The notes under the pieces were generated by a model that did not search any database, was not told the DNA's origin, and saw only the letters and a program-made list of their open reading frames with translations. A program made the position numbers and the translations under genes. From Ornithinimicrobium sp. INDO-MA30-4 (GTDB taxonomy: Bacteria > Actinomycetota > Actinomycetes > Actinomycetales > Dermatophilaceae), in the NCBI RefSeq assembly GCF_021535045.1, contig NZ_CP091056.1:2046001-2110000 (forward strand): 64,000 nt of DNA. Direction: 5' to 3'. The first letter of the stretch is position 1; each line of letters starts with the position of its first letter. Positions 49,905 through 58,897 of this stretch are shown piece after piece.

Positions 49905-50798
49905 TCACTCTTCGTCGCCAATCATGCGGACGTGGTGCCCACCGAACTCGCCGCGCAAGGCGGCAACAGCCTGCATTGCGGGGGAGTTGGTCTGACGTGA
50001 TGCAAAGCGAGCAAACAGCGCTGCCGAGATGACCGGCATCGGCACGGCGTTCTCGATGGCCTCTTCGACGGTCCAACGGCCTTCACCGGAGTCGGTGGTG
50101 TATTCGCTGACACCCTCGAGGCTCGGGTTCTCACCCAGTGCGTTGACCAGCAGGTCTAGCAGCCAGGAACGCACGACGGTGCCGCGGCTCCACGCCTGGA
50201 AGCAGCCGCGAACGTCCTTGACGATGTCCTTGGCTTCGAGCAGTTCGAAACCTTCGGCGTAGGCGTGCATCAAGCCATACTCGATGCCGTTGTGGACCAT
50301 CTTGGCGTAGTGACCAGCACCGATGTCGCCCGCGTGGACGAAGCCCTCCTCGCGGGGGCCTTCGGGGCGAAGTGCGTCAAAGATCGGCATGACCTTTTCG
50401 ACGTGCTCATTGCGGCCGCCGCACATCAGGCCGTAGCCGTTCTCCCGGCCCCAGATGCCACCGGAAACACCACAGTCGACGTAGCCGATGCCCTTGGACT
50501 CCAACACAGCGTCGTTGATGGCGTCATCGGTGTACTTGGAGTTGCCGCCGTCGATAACGATGTCGCCCTCGTCAAGCAATTCCGACAGGGTCACGACCGT
50601 GGAACGGGTCGGCTCGCCGTGCGGCACCATGACCCACACGGTGCGAGGCGCCTGCAGGCCCTGGACCATGGCTTCCATGCTGTCAACGTCGCGCACGTTC
50701 TCATCGAGGTCATAACCGATGACTTCGTGGCCAGCGCCGCGCAGACGCTCGCGCATGTTGCCGCCCATCTTGCCGAGTCCAATAAGTCCAAGTTGCAT
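49905..50798 (-). CDS. gnd: 6-phosphogluconate dehydrogenase, decarboxylating, short (GndA-like) type
   Basis: Oxidises 6-phosphogluconate to ribulose-5-phosphate and CO2 with NAD(P). N-terminal dinucleotide fold GLIGLGKMGGNM; conserved catalytic segments VDCGVSGGIWGRENGYGLM, with the family GVSGG motif, and GAGHYAKMVHNGIEYGLMHA with the catalytic Lys. 297 residues, the short form typical of Gram-positives (long forms have about 470). Unbroken. Its position between dnaN and recF is the standard actinobacterial arrangement. Confidence 0.95.
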   Translation of the reverse strand: MQLGLIGLGKMGGNMRERLRGAGHEVIGYDLDENVRDVDSMEAMVQGLQAPRTVWVMVPHGEPTRSTVVTLSELLDEGDIVIDGGNSKYTDDAINDAVLESKGIGYVDCGVSGGIWGRENGYGLMCGGRNEHVEKVMPIFDALRPEGPREEGFVHAGDIGAGHYAKMVHNGIEYGLMHAYAEGFELLEAKDIVKDVRGCFQAWSRGTVVRSWLLDLLVNALGENPSLEGVSEYTTDSGEGRWTVEEAIENAVPMPVISAALFARFASRQTNSPAMQAVAALRGEFGGHHVRMIGDEE

Positions 50799-50851
50799 GA
50801 GGCAGTTCCTTCGTTGTGTGAGACGTTCGGGTTCTGTCAGTGGTTCTTAGG

Positions 50852-51985
50852 TCAGCCCGCGAAGCGAACTGGCATCAAGACGTAGCGATACGACTCATCT
50901 GAGTCACCGTCAATTTCTTTCTGCCCCGACAATACTGCTGGCCTGGAGGGCTGTGTAAAGGCCAGGCGGGTGTAACTAGTCCCTAGTGCGCCAAGACCTT
51001 CCAGCAAAAAGGAGGGGTTGAAGGCGATTTCCAGCTCAGGGCCACTCAAGGTTGCTTCCAGTGCTTCGCTGCCTTGCGCGTCGTCACCGGTGCCAGCCTC
51101 AATCGATACCTGACCGTCGGTAAAGCTGAGTCGAATCGGGGTGTTGCGTTCTGCCACCAGAGACACACGCTTCACCGCTTCGATCAGGGTCGCGGTCGGC
51201 ACCACGGCAATCGAGTCCGAGCTGCTGGGGAAGATTGACGTGACCTTGGGGTATTCGCCATCCAGCAATCGGGTCGTTGAGCGGCGTGAGCCCGCCTCGA
51301 AGCCGATCAGACCATCAGATCGGCTGGAGTCGCCCAGCGAGATGCCGATAGAGCCAGAACTGCCCAACGCCTTTGCTGTCTCCGAAAGCGTGCGGGCCGG
51401 GATCAAAGCCACGTGTGAAATATCTGTGGCGTCTGGGGTCCAGGTCAGCTCACGCATAGCCAGTCGATAGCGGTCAGTCGCTAGCAGCACGATTTTTTCG
51501 CCATCGATCTCGACGCGAACGCCAGTCAGGATGGGCAGAGTGTCGCCGCGGTCTGCGGCAATGGCGACCTGCTGGACCGCCTGAGTGAACGTGTCTCCGG
51601 CAATCGAACCGCTGGCATCGGCGGCTGTGGGCAGGGTGGGGTAATCCGCCACCGGCATCTGAATCAGCGAGAAGCGGCTCGAGCCGCAGTGCAGTTGAAC
51701 CTTGGACCCTTCGGTGCTGACGTCGACCGGCTTGGCGGGCAGGCTGCGCGAAATGTCCGCGAGGAGCTTGCCTAGGACCAGCACTTCGCCGCTTTCAGAG
51801 ACGTCAGCCTCGACTGTGACAGTCGCTGAGATCTCGTAGTCGAACGCAGAGAGGGTGAGCGTCCCCTCGGGGTCTGCCTTCATCAGCACGCCTGCCAGGA
51901 CCGGCACTGGGGGGCGGTTGGAGAGGCCGCGGACAACCCAAGTCACGGCCTCGGCAAGTACTTCGCGCTCAACACGGAACTTCAC
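50852..51985 (-). CDS. dnaN: DNA polymerase III beta subunit (sliding clamp)
   Basis: Ring-shaped processivity clamp. Three similar domains are readable: MKFRVEREVLAEAVTWVVRG at the start, AGDTFTQAVQQVAIAADRGD with LLATDRYRLAMREL in the middle, and TATLIEAVKRVSLVAERNTP near the third. It ends ESYRYVLMPVRFAG, the conserved C-terminal MPVR motif. 377 residues, normal length, unbroken. It lies next to oriC, 542 bp from dnaA. Confidence 0.97.
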   Translation of the reverse strand: MKFRVEREVLAEAVTWVVRGLSNRPPVPVLAGVLMKADPEGTLTLSAFDYEISATVTVEADVSESGEVLVLGKLLADISRSLPAKPVDVSTEGSKVQLHCGSSRFSLIQMPVADYPTLPTAADASGSIAGDTFTQAVQQVAIAADRGDTLPILTGVRVEIDGEKIVLLATDRYRLAMRELTWTPDATDISHVALIPARTLSETAKALGSSGSIGISLGDSSRSDGLIGFEAGSRRSTTRLLDGEYPKVTSIFPSSSDSIAVVPTATLIEAVKRVSLVAERNTPIRLSFTDGQVSIEAGTGDDAQGSEALEATLSGPELEIAFNPSFLLEGLGALGTSYTRLAFTQPSRPAVLSGQKEIDGDSDESYRYVLMPVRFAG

Positions 51986-52527
51986 GTGAGGTCAGCCTTT
52001 TCGTCGTTTGGGTGCCTGCCAGTGGGCAAGCACTTCGGAGAATGACATTAGTCGCCCCAACGGGGTGGGCCAACCCTAGCGACCCTGCTCATTTTTTGGC
52101 ATTTGTCCCCAGGGACGTGGGACGGGATCTCATCTAGGTAAGAGTTAGTCATCGTCATAGGGGGTGTGCATGGTGTGGATATCTCGGTATCTGCCCAGGT
52201 GGACTCGCGTGGTGCGGTGTGGGTATCCAGTGGATGAGCGCCGTGGATAGCAGAGAGGTGCTGTGGATCCGCAAAGACCGTCCACATGACCACGGTCGGC
52301 TAGCACTGACCGCTCCCCATGTCTGTGTGGGTTATCCGCAACTTGTCCACAGGGCCTGTGGACGTAGCATCGAGCCGTCGATTATCGGCGCAGAGACCAA
52401 AAAGGCCATTGGCAGCTCGATATCATCGCAGGTCAGGACTGCACAAGACATATGAAAGTGAATTCACGTCATTACCCACAGCTTTATCCACAAGCTGGGG
52501 ATAAAGGATGGGAAAACCGTTGCAGGA
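51986..52527. other. oriC: Chromosomal replication origin oriC
   Basis: The dnaA-dnaN intergenic region with many DnaA boxes in both orientations. Perfect boxes: TTGTCCACA (52343-52351) and TTATCCACA (52484-52492). Near-consensus: TTGTCCCCA (52103), TGTGGATAT (52174), TGTGGGTAT (52218), CGTGGATAG (52242), TGTGGATCC (52262), TTATCCGCA (52332), TGTGGACGT (52357) and TTACCCACA (52472). The box at 52484 lies in an inverted repeat (CTTTATCC...GGATAAAG, 52482-52506). The stretch 52450-52475 next to dnaA is the most AT-rich and could be the unwinding element. Confidence 0.93.
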
Positions 52528-54019
52528 CTAATGGGCCGCAGATTTGCGGATGATTCCTGTCAGCTCAGTGATTTGGTCAAAGAGAGCGCGGCGCTCGCCG
52601 ATGAGAGTGCGGATCTTGCGCTCAGCGTGCATCACTGTGGTGTGATCGCGACCGCCGAAGGCCTGCCCGATCTTGGGTAAAGACAGGTCCGTGAGCTCTC
52701 TGCAGAGGTACATCGCGATCTGGCGCGCATTGACCAGGGTTCGTGACCGTGACGTGCCCTGCAGATCATCAATGCTGATCCGGAAGTAGGCAGCGACCTC
52801 ATCCATGATCGTTGCCGCAGTGATGCGGCCGGCCTCGGCGTTCGGGATGATGTCTTTCAGGACATGCGCAGCCAGTTCACGATCCGCGGGCTTGCCACTC
52901 AGGGAAGCGAAGGCCGTGACTCGAATCAGCGCACCTTCAAGTTCACGAATGTTCGTGGTGATCTTGGTGCCGATGAGCTCGAGGACGTCCGGCGGGGTCG
53001 TCATCCGCTCTTGTGCAGCCTTCTTTTGCAAGATGGCAATGCGAGTCTCAAGTCAGGGGCTGAACGTCAGTTAACAAGCCCCACTCAAATCGGCTACGCA
53101 ACCGCTCGGCGAACCCCGACAGCTTTTTCGGCGGCTGGTCGGACGTGATCACGACCTGTTTTTCGCTGTTGTGCAGGGTGTTGAAGGTGTGGAAGAACTC
53201 CTCCACTGTCTGTTCTTTGCCCTGCAAGAACTGGATGTCATCAATCAACAAGAAGTCGACGTTGCGATAACGGCGCTGAAAGGCGCCAGCCTTGTCGTCA
53301 CGAATGCTGTTGATGAAGTCGTTGGTGAATTCTTCGGAGTTCACGTAGCGCACTCGAGTCTCAGGGTAGAGATTGCGTGCGTAGTGCCCGATGGCGTGCA
53401 GCAGGTGGGTCTTGCCCAGTCCTGATTCGCCGTAGATAAACAGCGGGTTGTATGCGCGGGCCGGGGCTTCTGCCACCGCGAGTGATGCTGCGTGGGCAAA
53501 TCTGTTTGACGAGCCAGACACGAACGTGTCGAAGGTGTACCTGGGGTTTAGCCGAGAGTCGCCATCAGTCGTTGTGGCAACAACCGCACCTGAGGTGGTT
53601 CGGTGTTCACGCGGACGATCCGGTTTGTCGTCATAGTCACCGACCGACACTGGCATCTCCGCTGCTGAAGCGTCCTCGTTGACCTGGGATGAGGTCGGCG
53701 TGGGCTGCTCGCCCTCGGCTGCAGAAGAGGGATAGTCGCCTTCGACTTCTTGGCGCAGATCTTCTTGAACGGTGATGGCGAGCCGAACATCTCGGTCGAG
53801 GTGTTGGGAGAGTGCGCGAGAAACCGGCAACTCAAGCGTCGACTCAAGGGAGTCTTTCGTGTGCTGATAGGGCACAGCAAGCAAGGCCGTGTTTTCGATC
53901 AGACCGACCAGTCGGGTCAGACGCAGGAAGCCGCGTTCACGGGGGCGGATTCCGGAGGAGTCAAGATGTTCAACGACCTTGGCCCAGATCACGTCATAAT
54001 CGATCGAATCATCGGGCAT
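52528..54019 (-). CDS. dnaA: Chromosomal replication initiator DnaA (two adjacent frame breaks)
   Basis: Opens oriC and loads the helicase. ATG 54019 follows GGAGGAG. Domain I ([20 protein letters not shown]), an acidic/Pro-rich domain II, then the AAA+ domain: [19 protein letters not shown], Walker [16 protein letters not shown], Walker [14 protein letters not shown]. Two one-base losses near 53048 and 53058 interrupt [13 protein letters not shown] and the following [14 protein letters not shown]. Domain IV has the DNA-binding signature [15 protein letters not shown]. About 496 residues after repair. Confidence 0.97.
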
Positions 54020-54102
54020 TGACTGTTTCTCCTCCGCAATTGACCGCACCCACTGTCCGCGAGAGGCGTCCCCCGGTCCTGATGGTCAGTGAACCGGAAT
54101 GC

Positions 54103-54136
54103 TTAGTCCACAAGTTCATCCACAACCTGTGTATAA
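54103..54136 (-). promoter_or_regulatory. DnaA-box-like sites upstream of dnaA
   Basis: TTAGTCCACA (54103-54112), TTCATCCACA (54115-54124) and TGTGTATAA (54128-54136, reverse orientation) resemble DnaA boxes with one or two mismatches. They sit 85-120 bp upstream of the dnaA start, a common place for autoregulatory sites. Confidence 0.5.
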
Positions 54137-54509
54137 CACGTGGAAGGACATGACCGGGGCTTGACGCTAACAAGCCAAACTACTCGCGGCAAGTGCAATC
54201 AGGCCGAACAGGCTCTCTATCTTGCACTGAATCGGCGTGTCACGCTAGCCCTGAACCCAGCCGTGCCTCAGAGTAGTGAGGTTGATCTCACTGATGATCG
54301 GTGGCTTGGGTGAGTTTGACCCTGCCTTAGCCACTCCCGTACCTTTAGACAGCCGTTGACTCGGCCGTTTTCGCCTGCCCGTGAATCCGCTCAGTACGTC
54401 TGAGTTGCCTCGTGGGCGAACGATGGCGGCTGATTTAGCGCCAACCGAAACCACCAACCCTCTGGTCAGTGGCGGTCCTGATGTGATCGTCACGGTATAT
54501 GGAGCAGTT

Positions 54510-54647
54510 ATGAGCAAGCGCACCTTTCAGCCGAACAACCGTCGTCGGGCCAAGGTCCACGGCTTCCGCCTGCGTATGAGCACCCGTGCGGGTCGTTCGA
54601 TCCTCGCCGGTCGCCGTCGCAAGGGCCGCGCGAACATCTCCGCCTGA
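54510..54647 (+). CDS. rpmH: 50S ribosomal protein L34
   Basis: 45 residues, [19 protein letters not shown], then [20 protein letters not shown]: a textbook L34, extremely basic. ATG 54510 has GGAG at -9. It marks the conserved divergent dnaA-rpmH boundary. The 490-base region to dnaA holds DnaA-like boxes and presumably both promoters (for example TTGACG near 54160); no other gene is seen there. Confidence 0.98.
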   Translation: MSKRTFQPNNRRRAKVHGFRLRMSTRAGRSILAGRRRKGRANISA

Positions 54648-54675
54648 GCTCGCTAGGTCTCGGCGAAGCTCACAG

Positions 54676-55044
54676 GTGCTACCTAGGTATCAGCGAATAA
54701 CTCGCTCCGGCGAGTTTTCTGCTGTGCTGCGAGGCGGCCGAGGAGTAAGTCGCCGTGCTGGCGGTCCACTCGTTGTCGTGCATCGTCGCGACTTTGAGGC
54801 CACGGAGTCATCCGAACCCACGCGTTCACCACGCGTGGGTTTTGTGGTGTCTAAGGCTGTCGGAAATTCGGTGGTTCGCCACCGGGTGACGCGACAGTTG
54901 AGGGCCTTGATGGCTTCGCGGATGGAGTCGCTGCCGGCTGGCGCCGGGATCGTTGTTCGTGCCCAACCAGATGCGGCGTCCGCCGACTTTGGGCACTTAT
55001 CGACCGAGTTGGATCGTTGCTTAGACAAGGTGGCTGGCGAATGA
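54676..55044 (+). CDS. rnpA: Ribonuclease P protein component
   Basis: Protein subunit of RNase P, for 5' maturation of tRNAs. GTG 54676 gives [21 protein letters not shown]. The hallmark basic motif is [20 protein letters not shown] with the following RRLR-like TRQLRALM. 122 residues, normal. Stop overlaps the yidD start by 4 bases, indicating coupling. Confidence 0.96.
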   Translation: MLPRYQRITRSGEFSAVLRGGRGVSRRAGGPLVVVHRRDFEATESSEPTRSPRVGFVVSKAVGNSVVRHRVTRQLRALMASRMESLPAGAGIVVRAQPDAASADFGHLSTELDRCLDKVAGE

Positions 55045-55319
55045 GTCGCGTGCTCTCGCTGCCACTGATCTGGCTGATCAGGGTTTACCAGTGGGCGATT
55101 TCGCCGCTGCTCGGCCCGACCTGCAAGTTTTATCCGTCATGTTCGGCGTATGGCGTGGATGCACTGCGGATCCACGGACCGATTCGTGGCACTTGGCTTA
55201 CCGTGCGACGACTGGGTCGCTGCCACCCGTGGAGTCATGGGGGCGTGGACCATGTCCCGGCCAAGGAAGAACGTATGACCACCAGGGTGAGCCAAGCTCA
55301 CCCCGAGACTGAGGACTCC
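55041..55319 (+). CDS. yidD: Membrane protein insertion efficiency factor YidD (no stop before yidC)
   Basis: ATG 55041 overlaps the rnpA stop. The family pattern [31 protein letters not shown] and [18 protein letters not shown] is complete at about residue 75. Instead of a stop, the frame stays open through about 18 further residues ([20 protein letters not shown]) into the YidC start. It could be a true YidD-YidC fusion or a stop lost through the base-deletion errors seen elsewhere; a shift near 55270-55300 would give a stop at 55312. Confidence 0.88.
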
Positions 55320-56300
55320 ATGGGCTTCTTCGATACCCTGCTTTTCCCCTTTGAATGGTTCGTGGCCAACATCATGGTTGGCTTCGAGATGCTGCTGACC
55401 TCGCTCGGTATGGCGCCGACCTCTGGTTGGACGTGGGTCCTCTCCATCGTGGGCTTGGTGATCACGATGCGAATCTTGCTGATCCCGCTCTTTGTGCGCC
55501 AGATTCGGTCGCAGCGACGGATGCAGGAGCTGCAGCCCGAGTTAATGAAGATCCAGAAGAAGTACAAGGGCAAGAAAGACGAAGAGTCTCGTAAGGCGAT
55601 GACTGAGGAGTCGTTCGCTCTCTATAAGCAGCACGGCACCAACCCCTTCAGTTCGTGTTTGCCACTCTTAGTGCAGATGCCGTTCTTCTTCGGTCTTTTC
55701 CGGGTGTTGAACTATGCCGATGAACTTGCTGCAGGTGAGCGCACTGGACGTGGCCTCTTCACCCAAGAGCTCGCGCTTCAGATGGAGAACTCGACGGTGC
55801 TGGGGGCGCAACTGTCGGACACCTTCCTCTATGACAGCAACGGCTCGGCCAAGATCATTGCCGCCGTCCTGATCGTCGCGATGTCGGTCACGCAGTTCAT
55901 CACTAGCCACCAGTTGATGCGCAAGAACATGTCGGCGGCTGCGTTGGATAGCCCGATGGCGCGTCAGCAGCAGATCTTGATCTATGTGCTTCCGGTGATG
56001 TTCGGCGTCTTTGGTGTGAACTTCCCCATTGGTGTCTTGATCTACTGGACGACCACCAACCTGTGGACGATGGGCCAGCAGTTCTATGTGATCCGATCTA
56101 TGCCCGCCCCCGGCTCTCCTGCCGAGCAGGCACTTGCTGAACGCCGCAAGGCAAAGGGCAAGCCCGCCCCGTCGAGCACGTTGACCATTGAGCCAGACGC
56201 CAAGGATGTCGTGGACCCTGAGCCAACCGGCGGTCAACGGACTCAGCCCACCTCCAAGAAGCGGGCCAAACGAAAGAACAACCGACCCAAAGGTCGCTAG
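55320..56300 (+). CDS. yidC: Membrane protein insertase YidC
   Basis: Inserts membrane proteins, alone or with SecYEG. ATG 55320 follows GAGGACTCC, an acceptable RBS, although the frame is open upstream into yidD. The start [19 protein letters not shown] and five hydrophobic segments fit the Gram-positive type. Conserved parts: [19 protein letters not shown] with the hydrophilic-groove Arg, [20 protein letters not shown], then [20 protein letters not shown]. The basic C-terminal tail ([14 protein letters not shown]) suits ribosome contact. 326 residues, unbroken. Confidence 0.96.
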   Translation: MGFFDTLLFPFEWFVANIMVGFEMLLTSLGMAPTSGWTWVLSIVGLVITMRILLIPLFVRQIRSQRRMQELQPELMKIQKKYKGKKDEESRKAMTEESFALYKQHGTNPFSSCLPLLVQMPFFFGLFRVLNYADELAAGERTGRGLFTQELALQMENSTVLGAQLSDTFLYDSNGSAKIIAAVLIVAMSVTQFITSHQLMRKNMSAAALDSPMARQQQILIYVLPVMFGVFGVNFPIGVLIYWTTTNLWTMGQQFYVIRSMPAPGSPAEQALAERRKAKGKPAPSSTLTIEPDAKDVVDPEPTGGQRTQPTSKKRAKRKNNRPKGR

Positions 56301-56380
56301 TTCCCCTCATTGCAATCCATGGCTTCCGAGCCACCAACGATCACGAGACCCTTTGAGAGTCTCAAGCAGGAGCAGACAAG

Positions 56381-56950
56381 ATGAGCACCGAGAGCACCAC
56401 CGACAATGACGTTTCCCAGGCTGACACAGATGGCCAGCAGACGAACGCTGCCGATCAGTCCAAGTCGAAGGCAACCTCGCGCAAGGAAGCACTTGAGCGC
56501 GAGGGTGAGATCGCTGCGGATTTCCTAGAGACGCTGCTAGACATCGCGGATCTGGATGGCGACCTCGAGGTTGATGTGGATGGCGACCGTGCTGCTGTGT
56601 CGTTGGTTGACTCCGAGGATGGAGAAGCTCCTCAGCAACTGGTGGGAAGCAACGGCCAGGTGCTTGAGGCACTGCAAGAGTTGACCCGGTTGGCTGTGCA
56701 AGCGGAGACGGGTGACCGCACGCGATTGATGCTGGACGTGGCCGGCCATCGTGCTGCACGCAAACTCGAGCTGATTGACCTGGCAAAGAAGACGGTTGAG
56801 GCCGTGAAGGCTAATGGTGAGCGTGCAGAGCTCAAGCCGATGTCCGCGTTTGAGCGCAAGGTCGTGCACGACGAGGTGTTGCGCTCGGGGCTGTCGTCCG
56901 AGTCGGAGGGCGAAGAGCCCAAGCGGTTCGTCGTCGTGTTGCCAGCCTGA
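56381..56950 (+). CDS. khpB: Jag/KhpB family RNA-binding protein (KH and R3H)
   Basis: RNA-binding partner of KhpA that affects envelope and division in Gram-positives. An acidic N-terminus is followed by a KH-like domain (AADFLETLLDIADLDGDLEVD and QQLVGSNGQVLEALQELTRL) and an R3H domain (LMLDVAGHRAARKLELIDLA; LKPMSAFERKVVHDEVLRSG). The N-terminal Jag domain is absent, as in most Actinobacteria. 189 residues, unbroken, ending RFVVVLPA. It follows yidC in the same operon. Confidence 0.94.
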   Translation: MSTESTTDNDVSQADTDGQQTNAADQSKSKATSRKEALEREGEIAADFLETLLDIADLDGDLEVDVDGDRAAVSLVDSEDGEAPQQLVGSNGQVLEALQELTRLAVQAETGDRTRLMLDVAGHRAARKLELIDLAKKTVEAVKANGERAELKPMSAFERKVVHDEVLRSGLSSESEGEEPKRFVVVLPA

Positions 56951-56993
56951 TTTATTTAGGACATATGTTCGATATGTTCGATCCGTTGGAGGG

Positions 56994-57009
56994 TGTTTAA
57001 CGTGAAACA
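56994..57009. promoter_or_regulatory. parS: parS site 1
   Basis: TGTTTAACGTGAAACA differs from the bacterial parS consensus TGTTTCACGTGAAACA at one position. It overlaps the rsmG start codon, so ParB binding could affect rsmG translation initiation or transcription. Confidence 0.85.
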
Positions 57010-57690
57010 TGAGGGGTCTATTGCGCCCGCACCCTCGAGGTCTGCGTCAGAAGTGTTCGGCGACCGCCTGCCGATCGCCATCGCCTACGCGGAGTTGCTA
57101 GCGACGACGGGTATCGAGCATGGGTTGATCGGCCCACGCGAGACGGCGAAATTGTGGGATCGGCATATCGTTAACTGCGCCGTTATGGAGTCGTTGCTCC
57201 CTCACCTGAGCAAAGTGATAGATATCGGCAGCGGCGCCGGGTTGCCGGGGTTAGTGTTGGCCATCGCTCGACCCGACCTGCAAGTCACGCTCATTGAGCC
57301 GCTTCAACGTCGGACCAACTGGCTTGAGGTCGCGGTAAAGGAGTTGGGTCTCTCTCACGTGCGAGTGTGGCGAGGGCGGGCCGAGGAGTTTGCCGGCCGG
57401 GTGCAAGTCCCCTACGTCACCGCACGTGCAGTTGCTCGACTGGACAAGCTGTATGGATGGGCGGCGCCACTCTTGCCTGAGGGGGCAAGTTGATTGCGCT
57501 CAAGGGCCAGTCTGCTGGTGAAGAGTTGGCGGAGTGCTCGGCTCGATTGACCCGGATGGGTGGACTGAACGCCAACGTCATCTCGGTTGGCGAGGGTTTG
57601 GTGGACCCACCCTCGAGGATCATTGAAGTAACTCGCGGTGTGGCTCAAACCAAGGGCAAGAAGTCGGGCAGGCCTCGTCGCGATCGTTGA
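57002..57690 (+). CDS. rsmG: 16S rRNA (guanine-527-N7)-methyltransferase RsmG (one frame break)
   Basis: Methylates G527 of 16S rRNA; loss gives low-level streptomycin resistance. GTG 57002 is chosen because GGAGGG at 56988-56993 is 8 bases upstream; GTG 56993 is in frame but too close. SAM-binding motif KVIDIGSGAGLPGLVLAI, LIEPLQRRTNWL and VTARAVARLDKLYGWAAPLL. A break near 57490 is fixed by one base to give LPEGGKLIALKGQSAGEEL. About 229 residues after repair, with a basic tail. Confidence 0.94.
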
Positions 57691-57716
57691 CTTCATGGTC
57701 GATAATGAAGTCAATG

Positions 57717-57908
57717 AACTCTACAGATTCTTCACCTCAGTCTGTTGCCACGGGGCTGGGATGGCCTCAAGGCTCCGGGCTCGAGCGTGGTGATTCCTTC
57801 GTGGTTAGAGAAGGGCTTGGTTGGCCAAGCCCAAACGACAAACAGGCTGACCACAGCACTGAAGCTGAGGCTGAGACAGTTGAGCCGTCCACACTCCACC
57901 CATGGTGA
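57717..57908 (+). CDS. Small ORF between rsmG and parA; possible parA N-terminal extension
   Basis: 63 residues from ATG 57717, overlapping the parA ATG at 57902. It contains two short direct repeats, GLGWPQGSG and GLGWPSPND, in an otherwise acidic, unstructured sequence ending PSTLHPW. There is no good RBS. Given the frequent base losses here it could be the out-of-frame start of ParA, or a short separate gene. Not recognised. Confidence 0.35.
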   Translation, partial: NSTDSSPQSVATGLGWPQGSGLERGDSFVVREGLGWPSPNDKQADHSTEAEAETVEPSTLHPW

Positions 57909-58897
57909 GTGCTCCGCAGCCAGTGGTAGAGAATAAGGACACCAATGTTTCACGCGAAACATCGCCCGCTGCAAAGGATCCAATGGCTACACCACTAGCG
58001 AGACAAGTTGCGGACGAAGCGCGTCGGCGTCGGGCAGCTGAGGCGGCCACAGCGCACCGACCCGAAGCCACACGAGTATTCACGGTGGCCAATCAAAAGG
58101 GCGGCGTCGGCAAGACGACCAGCACCGTTAATCTTGCTGCAGCACTGTCACTCTTGGGGATGAACGTGCTCGTCATCGACATTGACCCACAAGGCAATGC
58201 GAGCACAGCCCTGGGTGTTCCGCACCACTCAGGTGTCCCTGGGATCTATGACGTCCTCATTGACAGTGTGCCTTTGGCGGACGTCGTGCAACCAGCATCA
58301 ACGGTGGAGCGCCTTTGGTGTGCTCCAGCAACGATTGATCTCGCGGGTGCTGAGATTGAGCTCGTGCCGCTTGTCGCGCGTGAGGCGCGTCTGCGCAAAG
58401 CTCTGGAGAAGTTCCTTGCCCAGCGCACGGGCGATGACCGGATCGATTTTGTCTTCATCGACTGTCCACCGAGCTTGGGGCTGCTGACGGTCAATGCCTT
58501 TGTGTCGGCACAAGAAGTTTTGATCCCCATTCAAACTGAGTATTACGCACTTGAAGGCGTAAGCCAGTTAATGAATAACATCACCCTGATTCGCGAGCAC
58601 CTGAACCCTGACCTGCGGGTCTCGACGATTCTGCTCACAATGTATGACGCGCGGACACGCCTGTCGGCACAGGTGGCTGAAGAAGTACGGCAGCATTTCC
58701 CCAACGAAGTTCTGAAGACGCTCATCCCACGATCGGTGCGAATCAGCGAGGCACCGAGTTTCGGGGAAACCGTCATGACCTACGACCCGGCTAGCACCGG
58801 TGCGCTGTCATACCGTGAGGCTGCACTAGAGATGACGGCGGTGAAGGCCTCAGGTCCATCCGCCGGCGAAGAGACTGGAGAGGGACAACATGGCTGA
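57902..58897 (+). CDS. parA: Chromosome partitioning ATPase ParA
   Basis: Walker-type ATPase that moves ParB-parS complexes. The deviant Walker A loop is [19 protein letters not shown], followed by [30 protein letters not shown] and [17 protein letters not shown]. Possible starts are ATG 57902 or ATG 57985; the sequence before 57985 encodes [11 protein letters not shown] directly from parS site 2. 331 residues from 57902. Overlaps parB by 8 bases. Unbroken. Confidence 0.96.
   Translation: MVSAPQPVVENKDTNVSRETSPAAKDPMATPLARQVADEARRRRAAEAATAHRPEATRVFTVANQKGGVGKTTSTVNLAAALSLLGMNVLVIDIDPQGNASTALGVPHHSGVPGIYDVLIDSVPLADVVQPASTVERLWCAPATIDLAGAEIELVPLVAREARLRKALEKFLAQRTGDDRIDFVFIDCPPSLGLLTVNAFVSAQEVLIPIQTEYYALEGVSQLMNNITLIREHLNPDLRVSTILLTMYDARTRLSAQVAEEVRQHFPNEVLKTLIPRSVRISEAPSFGETVMTYDPASTGALSYREAALEMTAVKASGPSAGEETGEGQHG
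57946..57961. promoter_or_regulatory. parS: parS site 2
   Basis: TGTTTCACGCGAAACA, one mismatch to the parS consensus, lies in the 5' part of parA and is translated as NVSRET. A parS inside or just before parA is common in Actinobacteria. Confidence 0.88.
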
